DNA of 64,000 nt from Plantago major (lineage: Eukaryota; Streptophyta; Magnoliopsida; Lamiales; Plantaginaceae), in contig CM048844.1 in assembly GCA_026545765.1 (NCBI GenBank), forward strand, positions 69,359,035 through 69,423,034. Direction: 5' to 3'. Below the pieces are notes generated by a model that saw only the letters and a program-made list of their open reading frames with translations, had not been told where the DNA came from and searched no databases. This document shows positions 10,201-20,340 of the stretch, in pieces. The position numbers and the translations under genes are program-made. How positions within the stretch are numbered: the stretch's first letter is position 1; each line of letters begins with the position of its first letter.

Positions 10201-13013
10201 GCTCAATCAAGTGCCACTAAGGTCCCTGTTGATGAGAAAAAGGACCTGCTTCCTTTCTTCAAGGAACACACTTTGCCAAAGCACCTAAAATGCTTCAAGA
10301 GATGGCAAAAGCTTCAATGCTCCGATCTATCTGAGATCATAAAGGTGACTGATCACCACACAAGGAGAGCACGAGCCCTTGACTTGGAAAACTATGTCCA
10401 TGCCATGTTCCCCACTGAACAATATTCCTTTGGAACATTGATGCATAAGGACTTTGTCAACGAAGTGGCCAGAAAGATGATTCAAGCTTTTAACCAAGCA
10501 GATGGTCAGACCAGAATGCAGATGGCATTCAAGCCTATCTTTCCCCAGACCCTACAGTACATACCCTCTGAACAAGAGGAAGTTAATGGGCAAATGGTCA
10601 CTATTCCAGAAGTGATCAATCTGCTCTCTGAAGATGAAGCAGAGAAGGAGACTGATGAGAATGATTATGAAGAATCTCCTTCTGACCATCACAAGGATGA
10701 TAATGAAAAAAAGGATGATGATGAAGCTCCTGCACCAGGGACAGGAGGGATTGCACAAGGAACTAATGCCTCAGTTGCTGAAAAGCACACAGAGAGGACA
10801 TCACAACAATCCCCTCCTCTATCTCCTCAGAAATCTACCCATCCATCTTCCCAACAAAAGGACACTACTGAACAAGTAGTTGAGCACTCTGAGGAAACAA
10901 CTCAGAAAATGTTGGATGCACAAGCCAGAGTTGCTCAACTCAAACAATTGTTGGAAGAAGAACAACAGCTAAATCTTCAACTAGAAGAAAAGATAGCTGA
11001 ATCCAGAGTCAAGCTAAATAAACTTGAAGATCAAACCATCAAGGAAATGCAAGCTTACTCTGACACTAAAGAGCTCCAGGTAGCTGTAAATTCCATTGCT
11101 AAGGAGCTAGATACTGAGCAAGTATCTGAAGACAAGCATGATGCTAAGGCTGCATCACCAAAAGAGGTACCATCCTCCTCTCTGAAAGGAAAGAAACCCA
11201 TCTCTGAGATGGTTGATGGACTAGAAAACATTGATGAAAATGTCCAAGAGGATGAAGATCACTGGGCTGATGACTCAGATGATGAAGAAGAGAAGAAAGT
11301 GGCAGAACACCGAAATGAGCACTTGGTGGTTTCTCATTTGAAAATGAAGCTGATTGCTCCTGAAATTTTCAACAAGCTGCCAAATGTCAACTCCAATGAA
11401 CACTTGAGCAGATTTCAAGTACTGGCCAAATTGAAAAAAGAGTTATCTTCTCAAGACAAAGCCGCCATTACATCAGTCCCTGAAGAAATGAAGACATTCA
11501 CTAGGCTCATCACTCAGAGAACAACCAGTCTGGTCATTGCTCAGAAAGACCTAGGCATGGTTAGGGATGATTACCAAAATTTAGCAGCAAAGGCCTTTGA
11601 AGAGGCATGCTATGCTGCTGGAAAAGCAGAAGCCATACAAGGCCCATTGGCAGAGCTCACTAATAAGGAAAATGGACTTATCAAACAAAATCAGGAGCTC
11701 AAGGCTGAACTTCATAAGTTGGTTACTGCCTACAATTACTTGCAAAGGAATTTTGAGTCTCTCTCATAATCTTTTGTGGTACTTAGTCAGTCAACAATGA
11801 CTATGGGGGGGGGGGGATTTGGACCTCAAGGTCAAGGGGAAGGTAAGAAGAAATCTAGAGTTGGTGCTGCTCAGAAAGGAAGAGGAAACAAGAGAACTTC
11901 CCAGCCACCACTCAGAATAAATGAGCCCTCATCAAGTCAAGCTACTTTGCAAATAGTATCTACTTCCCAGCAACCAACTGAAGAAACAACAATGGTAACA
12001 AGGGCTATGGCACAAAGACCTCCAAGGAGTACCAAGGCTCCAAGGAGAAGACAAGTTATAGAGATTGAAGAGTCTTCTAAAGAAGAAGAAGAAGAAGAAG
12101 AAGAAGAAATCAAATCCCAGGGCAATGAAGAAGGCTGCAAATCACCTAACTAGAGAAATCTGGAAGATGATGATGAAGATGAGGATGATGATGAAGCACC
12201 TCTTCAAAAAAAAAGAAGAAAGGTTGATAGCCTATCTGAGCCCATAGCTGCAAAGCCTTTGGCAGCTAAAACACCCTCTAGAAATACCAAGTCAATCCAG
12301 GGTGGTTCTTCAAGCAATCCCCCAAGGGAGAATTCAAGACAAAGGAGGAACAGGCTGATAGCTGAACAAAGAAAACTTCAACTACCACTCAGGCCTGAAG
12401 AAGCCAAGATTGAGTATGTGAAGACCAACAATGACTCCTCTGTCTACAGATGCATTAATTAGAAGAATGGCTACTGGATTCTGGAACTCAAGCACTTACT
12501 GGTAAATGAAAAATTTCCAGAACCAATCCATAAACAGCTCATGGCATGGAGAAAAGACAAGCCAGTCTTGATTAATAGCAACCACATCAAAGCCTGGTTG
12601 GATTTTGAAGTAATCAAGAGAATAGAAGCCATGAAAAAGGACCTCTCTGATGATTGTCCTTATGGAAAGCTAGATGATGTGCACAGAATTCCCAACATCA
12701 CTGGAATAGGCACAAGAGCAAGACTTGTTGTGGAACCCTATGAGTCTTTCTACATGACTGAAGATCAATACAAGGTGACATCAGATATCTGAAGATCATA
12801 TATGAATACTTCAAGCTATCAGATATCAGAATCGAGCATGCCTGGAAGTGGGGAAAGTATCTGTGGATCAAACACTTTGCCAAGAAGAATCCTACCAAAA
12901 CCTACAAGGAAGTTTGTGGAGTTGCCAGAGACATAGAGATGGTTGTCAGAACTCTTCTCTATGACTACTCTGATGATATCAAAAGATTTGGTGATAGGAA
13001 ATTTGCAGATTGA
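10201..13013 (+). pseudogene. ORF3 of element A, last large exon (coiled coil, acidic linkers, C-terminal domain)
   Basis: It begins AQSSATKVPV directly after the TTTCAG acceptor. A conserved block (THT/EHTLPKH..CFKRWQKL, MFPTEQY, LMHKDFVNEVARK) is followed by an acidic stretch (DDHH/KDD/EE), then a coiled coil of about 60 residues rich in Leu, Glu and Gln (VAQLKQLLEEEQQL). More acidic linker and a second coiled coil follow (LIKQNQELKAELHKL). The tail is basic (RRKVDS, RQRRNRL), with a last conserved block up to the TGA at 13011. Nonsense codons lie at 11767, 12151 and 12460, and there is a one-base loss near 12774 relative to element B. A run of nine G lies at 11804. No known catalytic motif is visible. 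Confidence 0.72.
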
Positions 13014-13383
13014 TCCATGGAACTGCTTTTTAAGACTTGAAGATTTGAAGACTTGAAGACTAGTTTATTAGGATGTTTACTTGGAGCTTGGTTACTCCTG
13101 TTGTCCTAATTTACTATGTATTTTGTATCTTGCTGACTGCGCTAAATTGTGTTTTATTAAAGTTATATTGTGAACTTTCTCTGTAACATATCTGATGAAC
13201 CTACTCTCAGATATCAATTTATAAAAAGATAACTTGTCAGCAAAGATCACACCTTGTGATTTGGTTGATGTTTACTTTCTGCACTTAATTGAAAGAATTG
13301 AAAGATCTTATGAATTGATTAAGTGGTGGATTGTTTCCTCATCAAGATCTGTAATAGGTCAGATAGTCATCTTTGACTGATCA

Positions 13384-13397
13384 AAAAGGGGGAAATT
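13384..13397 (+). promoter_or_regulatory. Polypurine tract of element A
   Basis: A purine run (AAAAAGGGGGAAA) ends just before the TGTTAGG start of the 3' LTR, where plus-strand DNA synthesis would be primed. The same tract is found reversed next to the LTR of element B. Confidence 0.85.
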
Positions 13398-14981
13398 TGT
13401 TAGGAATATTTGTTTAGATTTTGATCAGCAACTTAATGACTTATCTTATCTCAGAAAGGTGGTTAGTACTCTTGGTTCACTTGAACACTGTAAAAGAGGA
13501 AAATCACTAAGTATGATAGTCTAGCAAATCTTGTATAGGATGTTAGGATCTCTGAATGTAATTTTTTATTTCTCTGAAGAAGACCAAGAAGAAGGCATCC
13601 GGCAGAAGAGCTCAACATTTTTTGAAGATTTGAAGACTGCACAAGATTGCTGGAGACTAAGGTCATCAGATACCTATGTCCAGATATCTTGAAGAAACAA
13701 GTGTTTTTCAATAAACAAGTGTTGCAAAAGATATCTAAGACTACAAGGTTTCTAAATGAGGAAAAGTGCCCACAGATATCTACACTCAGATACCTTGGAT
13801 AAAAACTATGTTTCTGGGAAACAATGTTGTAACAAGTATCTGGAGATGTGAAGATCTCTGAAAAGGGACGTGCAATGCTTCAGAAAGCATGCATAGTTCC
13901 GTTGGCACTACAGGACAAAGTATAGTACAATACATTAAATGCGCAGACAGAAATGTCTGAACAAAAACGGCAGTCTCTGAGAAGAAGACAAACATACAAC
14001 AGTACTATACTCAGATATCAATAGTTTGAATTTCATTGAGCCTAACGGATACTATTCAAACGGCATGATTTTCAACTATAAATATCAACACTTAGAATGC
14101 TTGAAAAATACACATAACTCACACCAAGAACACTGAACACTATCTTTCAAACTCTCAAGCATACTACTTACCTTCAAGCTTCTGTTGCGATCAAAGCTCT
14201 TGATTCTAAGTAGCACAAAAGTTCTAAGTGTCCTGATCCTTAACAAGCATTGTTATCTGTGAAGGAGTTGAATTAAGATTTCATATCCGAGATTCATTCT
14301 CTTGAACTCTTATCATAGACTTGGGTCAGTAAAGAACAAGATACCATACATTGAAAAGTGTGTTAAGTATACTTGATTCATAGAGCTATCTGCATAACTC
14401 AATAAGTTATTAAAGAAGCTCACCTGACAAACTACCTTAACCAACACCTTAATCGGCGTGGAGTACAGGAAGTACTTAGTTTGGGAAACTAAGGAATAAC
14501 TCCAAGGTTACTGAGCATAGGAAGTACTTAGTTTGGGATACTAAGGAATAGCTCAAAAGGTTTCTGAGTATAGGAAGTACTTGGCTGAGAAAGCCGGGGA
14601 ATAACTCAGGGGGAACACTTAGTTGGGAACCTAGTGTATTTAGGAATCGAGAGAAGATATTTGTAAGGTTAACTCAATTATCTATCTTAGTGGATTATAG
14701 GTCTGAGAAAGGCCGAAGTGGATTAGTTAAAGGATTACGCCACCTTCAGATACCACTATAAAGACTTGTGTTATTTACTTTTTGCATTTTATAACTTGCT
14801 TTATTTACTTTGCTAAGTATTTACACATATCTTGGTAAGCACGTGCACTTAGCACAAAAAGTCTTCCGCTCTCTGAAAATATGTATCAGATATTTGAGAA
14901 ATTATGTTTATCGACAAAAGTTTGAAAAAGACTATTCACCACCGCGTCTAGTCTTTTACTTTGCCGTTATCTGGACCAACA
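13398..14981 (+). repeat. 3' LTR of element A (1584 bp)
   Basis: It runs from TGTTAGGAAT to GGACCAACA, has TG...CA ends, and is flanked inside by the polypurine tract. A TATA box with the sequence CTATAAATA at 14077-14085 is kept in the LTR of element B, so transcription probably starts shortly after it. Its last 519 bp correspond to positions 1-534. Confidence 0.93.
14077..14085 (+). promoter_or_regulatory. LTR promoter TATA box
   Basis: CTATAAATA lies about 680 bp into the 3' LTR and is conserved, in reverse, at 33311-33319 in the LTR of element B. It is the likely U3 promoter of this retrotransposon family. Confidence 0.55.
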
Positions 14982-16740
14982 GTATAGCTTCATCTAGTCA
15001 GGATTCTAGAGCTGTTCAACAATCCGGTGAAAGGGAAAAAAATCGTGTCAAGTGCGACGAACACTGTTGTGTTGAAGTATAGTTCAGAGGTTAACCCTTG
15101 GAAAATGTAAAACTTGTGCCGTATGCATATATTTTCCACCAAATTGATTCACTTAATTGTTTGCTTTTAGTTATGTTTGATCTTAGACAACATGAATTGT
15201 GGAAATATATTTCGAAATTAGAGTAGCAATGTTAAGAATTATAACTAATCCCTGCATACTCACAATTCCATTGTCTTAGGCTTCGAAAGATCAATAAATA
15301 ATTTAAACATATGTAGTTTACAAACAGTTCATGACAATTGTTGTGAACTTTCGAACAACATTCTTCGCTTCATTAGTGAACTGTAAGCTATTATGATCCG
15401 AATAAGCAATGGTGATTGTTCAAATATTGTGGTGTAAATTATTGGCCATGAATACATACGTAATTTGCACCAACAACAAATTACCTATCTGCAATGATTG
15501 TTGGTCTAATTAAGTTAATTTTGATGAGGATTGCATAATATGTTTTACAAGATCTTTTACAAGCAAGTAATTATTTGAATGTCCTGAAGAAGGCAATGTG
15601 ATCCTACAGTAAATTGATAATTTATATGCATTTGAGACAATTTTTTTTACATGGCTAATGGGGTGACTAAGGAACTTATAGATCAAAATACTATATGGGT
15701 TTAATCGGTATATAATATATGGTTGTGTAGCCCTATATTTCTAGTGAAGTAAGCAAAAGCAATAAATCTAAAATTGTTCATGATTCAAAATAAACCAAAA
15801 AAGAGTTTAAATAGACACGCTAAAAAGACAAATAACGGATGAGCAAAAAATAAAAATAAATAAAGAATAAAGACACATAACGGCTAATTTTTCAAATTCA
15901 GGAGAATATTTTAATTACATATTGATCCCTTGTATATTCTATTATGCATTGATCCAACAGAGCACTCATTTTTCACGTCACACTTCAATTATCCAGGTGG
16001 AAAATCATTATTTTGCTGGTCAACATGAAAATAAGATTTTGGACTGAAATGTTATTGTTCAAATCAGAGGGACTAGAGTGTTATTACTAGATTTATTAGG
16101 GGGATCTAATGTAATTTTCCCTTTATTTAATTGGAGAAAATGGAGAAGAAAAATTGGTTATTGTTGTTTTTTATGATATGAATTGATTTGTTTGGAGTCA
16201 ATTAAGGCATGAAATTTAATTGGACAGTGGATTTTTTTTTAATGCTAAATTGATTTTGTTTTCTTTGAATTAGGGTTTGTACTTTAATTGGAAAAAGCAT
16301 GATATTTTTTGTAATAAAAATCTAATTTACACACACACACATTACAATTGTGTCCAATTTAACTTAAATCAAATATTCAATCACACAATTTCAATAGTTG
16401 TCTAGTTTCATACACAGACACGCACGTGTGTGTGTACACATATACATATATACAAGTATATATACATATGTATATATGTATGTATGTAAACAGACACATA
16501 TACATACATACATATAGATAGGTACACACACGCATACTATAACGTAATTACACACTAAGTGTATTATTGTGCACCTAGTTATAAATAATGGAATAAGTAT
16601 ATAAATGTAATTAATATCATTGTTTGGGATAGTGAATTGCTTTTCAAGTTGAATCTGGGTTTGGGTTAGTGCGGATTAATCTATTTTAATTTAATTAATT
16701 GGAGAAAATAGGAAGAAAGATTAGTTATCGTTGTTTTTTT
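14982..16740. other. AT-rich flank without recognised genes; microsatellite-rich
   Basis: No reading frame here has recognisable protein similarity. The stretch 16330-16540 holds (AC)n, (TG)n, (TA)n and (GTAT)n short repeats. The segment around 16127-16300 resembles, imperfectly, both 16690-16740 and the sequence right of the MULE (28770-28970), so the MULE appears to have landed in a locally repeated sequence. Confidence 0.7.
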
Positions 16741-16763
16741 AAGCCAAAGTCTTAGAAAAGGGG

Positions 16764-16790
16764 GGATTTTCCATAAAATTAGGAAAATCA
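16764..16790 (+). repeat. Left terminal inverted repeat of the MULE
   Basis: It pairs with the reverse complement of 28722-28749; TAGGAAAATCA is shared exactly and TTCC-ATA partly. The terminal bases further out (16741-16763) are poorly matched. Confidence 0.5.
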
Positions 16791-19102
16791 ATGGTTTCTC
16801 GCTGTTTCGGTCGGTTCATGCGGTTTTTGGTTATTTTACGGTCTGACCGGACTGGTTTTTCTCGGGAACCGCTTTTATTGTTTTAATGACAGAAGTTGCT
16901 TTTTCGTCCATATTCTTAAATCTCACACTGTAGACGTTTCATCTACAATCTTCCGCCTTTCTCTCTCTCTCTCGATTTTCTCTTTGCAACTGTTCATCTC
17001 TATCTGTTTTTTTGCAACTACTTGCGGTTTCTTGTACTATCTCCTGTATTCCGACGCGTGTGAAGGAAGCGATTTCATCTACATTACAGGTTTTTTTCCC
17101 TCTTTTATGCTTATAAATTGATTTTATAGTTCAATTTTGGTACTTCGACATTTCGATTAGGTTTTTCTGATCACTTATGCTTTTTTCTTTTCCTTCGTTT
17201 GTTTGTTTTTTGTTGTTGAAGTTTAATTAAAAATGACAAAGAGGGGAAATCGTTCGAAACAGAGTGCTGATGCTTCAGATGATATGAATATCCCGTTGAA
17301 GAAGCTTAAGGCTAATCCATCGCCGACGATTGAATCCGAAGTCCAATGTGAGTTTTCGTTCTCATTTTTTCTTCTGTTTGTTGCATTTTTATGCTTGATT
17401 TGTTTGTTCATTTTTTTTTTTTTTTTTGAATTTTGTTTTGCGCGCGTGTTTATCTTTGTTCATTTTTGTGTTGTTTTTTTGTTTCGAATCGGCTGTTAAA
17501 CGTTTTTGTTTGGTTTAGTTTAGTTGTGTAATCTGTTAAGGATTTTAGGGTTTTTGTTACGGTGTTTAGTTAGGTTTGTTCATGTTTTAGGGGTTGTTAT
17601 CTTGTGTTTTTGGTATTTTTTTTTGCTGAAACTTCCATTTTTTTGATGTTTAAGTGTAATGTATGTATGTTGTGTTTTCAAGGTTCTGTGTTATTCTTTT
17701 TATCCAGCTGCGTATGGTTTTTAATGTTGTTTTAGTAGGTTTTGCTGAAACAAGGATTTTTTAATGTGCAAGTGTAATGTATTATGTTGTGTTTATAAGG
17801 GCTTGTGTTATGTGTTTTATGCATTTGTGTTATGGATTTTAATGTTGTGTTTTAGTAGTTTTTTCGTTGAAAACTCCCGTGTTTTTTTTTTTTTTTTTTG
17901 TCCAAGTGTAATGTAATATGTTTGTGTGTATAAGGGCTTGTTTTGTTCTTTTATCCGTTTTTGTTGTGTTTTTAATGTTTTTTGGGTGTGCATAGTGTTT
18001 TATAGTTTAATTTTTTTGTAAGGTACTGATGTTATGTTTTTAAGGTAGTTTGTTGTGTTTTTATTTTCCTATGTTATGTTTTTAACTTCTCTTTTTTTGT
18101 ATGATTTTCTGCAGTAAGTGAATCTGATGTTGTGTGTGGACAACCTAGTCCGTATGTTGTTGGTACTGCCACAACAACTGAATTTCTTGGTACTGATACA
18201 ACTGAGTTAGTTGGTACTGGTGCAACCCAGGTTATTGGTACCGACAAAACTGAACCTATTGGGACTACGGGAACACGGACGGAGGTTCTTAGCACTGGGG
18301 GTTCTGTTTCTGAGGGTGTTGAAGGTGTTGATGAGAAGGTGAAGAAAACAAGGAATCGTGCTAAAAAGAATGTACTTGTTTCAGATTCTGGTGAAGAGAA
18401 GCCATTTGCTCACTGCATGTCTTTCAACTTGTGTAATTTGAAATTGACTGAGAAGCAAAAGTCTGATGTTAGGGAGATTGGGTTTGGGGGGTTACTTGAG
18501 ATGGATATCAAGAGGTTGCCGCCTGGTATTTTACCCTATTTGGTGCAGAGATTTGACCATAGTATGTGTGTACAGAATATTGGGGTGGGGCCAAGGTCAG
18601 ATAGTTATCAAGTAAGCAGCAGAGATGTTCAAGATATCTTTCTCCTTCCGAGATGCACTGGGAACAAGGTAGTAATCTCAGGTGATAATAACTTGAAGAC
18701 TGATTTCAAGTTGAAATACCCTGCTGTGGAGGATGGGAAGAAGAATACTGTTGTGTTTGATGGCACATATGCTGCTTGGCTGGTGTATTACATGGAGAGA
18801 ATGGTTGATGGAGGCGATGATTTCAAACGCCTTTTTGTTTTGTATGCTTGTGCTTGCATTTTATCTCCTAATGCAAACCATATAGTTGATTATGGTTTGC
18901 TTCCAGTGGTACAGGATGTGTCCAAGTTGAAGGATTTGGATTGGTGTGGTAATGTCTTGGATAGACTTTGCAAGGGTGTTGATAGGTTTATGAGTAACAC
19001 TAAGGATACCAAGGGCAAGTCTGTTAGCGGTTGCGTGTTGATTTTGCTTATTTGCTACCTTCACAGGTACATAGATTTTACAATTTTAAGTTTGTTTATT
19101 AT

Positions 19103-19225
19103 GTTTTTTAATTCATATGTTGTGGTTTTCAATTCATATGTTGTGGTTTTAAATTCATATTTTGTGTTTTTAAATTCATATGTTGTTGTTTTAAATTCAT
19201 ATGTTGTGGTTTTAGTTTTCTGTCT
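19103..19225 (+). repeat. Intronic minisatellite, five units of about 24-27 bp
   Basis: The motif ATTCATATGTTGTGGTTTTA recurs five times at the start of the intron after the second exon of the Ulp1-like gene. Related T-rich motifs fill the other introns of this gene. Confidence 0.8.
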
Positions 19226-19839
19226 CTAAAATGTGTTTTACATTTTTAAGCATGTTTGTTGTTGTTTTAAGTAAATATGTTAGTTTTTTAATTTTAGTTC
19301 CAAATTATTTTTACTGCTGAAAATGTTATAGTTTTTTGTTACTTGCTTATGTTTTTAGTTATTGATGTTATGGTTTTAATGTTATATCTTTTCTTATCAG
19401 GTTTCCTTATAAGGGTGAGGAAGAGTCAACTGATTTGCCCTTGATCAAACATTGGCCCAACAATAGGCTGCTTGATAGGGTGAATAAAGAGAAGGGTGTC
19501 TTTGGTAGGGGAATTAGACTAAAGAAGGTTTATCAGATCAGCGTTAGAGAAGAGATGCATGTTGATACAAAGGTCAAAGTTGAGCAGCCTGCTGGTCATT
19601 CTTATGAGCCAAGCAAAGTTGATATTCTTTTGAATGCTGCTGCTTCCATGGCTTCACCCGCCCAGCAAGGATCGGGTAAATCTATACCACCCCAGCAAGT
19701 TGATGATAATGATGAGAATTATGTGTTGTTGAAGCTTCCCATTCCAGATGGTGTTCCAAAGGACAGTGAAATCAAGAAGATGGGCTATTCTGTAAGTTTT
19801 TGTTTGCTTACAGTTTTAATTGATTATGTTGTGTTTTAA

Positions 19840-20340
19840 CGCACAATGTTGTATGTTTTAGTTTTATGTTTTGTTTTAAGCGATGTTATGTTTTTTAATT
19901 GCTGATGCTATGTTTTTAAGTTTGCACGTTATTGTTTATTGTTCTAAGTGATTTTGTTGTGTGTTTAAGTTATGATGTTTTATGGTTTTAGGTTTTGTTT
20001 TAGCAATGGTATGCGTTTTAAGTTATCATGTTATGTTTTTAAGTGTTGATGTTATGGTTCTAAGGTATAATGTTATGTTTTTTAATTCCTGATGTTATGT
20101 GTTTAAGTGATTTTTGTTGTGTTTTAAAGTTATGATGTTTATGGTTTTAGGTTTTATTTGTAGTAATGCTATGCGTTTTAAGTTATCATGTTATCTTTTT
20201 AAGTGTTGTTGTTATGGTTCTAAGGTATGATGTTATTTGTTTAAGTGCTGATGTTATGTTTTTAAGATAGTCTGTTATTTTTTGTTTTAATTGATGATGT
20301 TATGGTTCTAAGTCTTGATATTGTGTTTATGGCGATGATG
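19840..20340 (+). repeat. Intron built of degenerate GTTTTAAGTGATGATGTTATG-like units
   Basis: At least ten diverged copies of a unit of about 22-30 bp follow one another with varying spacing. The same motif appears in the other introns of both MULE genes, always with the T-rich strand as the sense strand of the host gene. Confidence 0.65.

Larger units (their letters stand above)
1..14981 (+). mobile_element. SIRE/Maximus-type Ty1/copia LTR retrotransposon (element A), 5' end cut by window
   Basis: The order is partial 5' LTR, primer-binding site, gag, protease, integrase, reverse transcriptase, RNase H, a long non-coding gap, a very large third reading frame (ORF3), polypurine tract and 3' LTR. 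Integrase before reverse transcriptase defines Ty1/copia. The long gag, the PBS next to the LTR and the extra ORF after pol fit the SIRE/Maximus lineage. The first base of the window aligns with 14463 in the 3' LTR, so about 1.07 kb of the 5' LTR lies outside and the whole element would be about 16 kb. The LTR ends differ by roughly 15 substitutions and two short indels over about 520 bp, so it is not a recent insertion. gag, pol and ORF3 all carry stops or frameshifts, so it is non-autonomous. The 5 bases after the 3' LTR are GTATA; the matching left duplication is outside the window. Confidence 0.93.

Noticed and set aside
7396..13013. ORF3 as a retroviral envelope gene
   Set aside because: No signal peptide, membrane anchor or cleavage site was seen in either copy; only the position resembles env-like ORFs.
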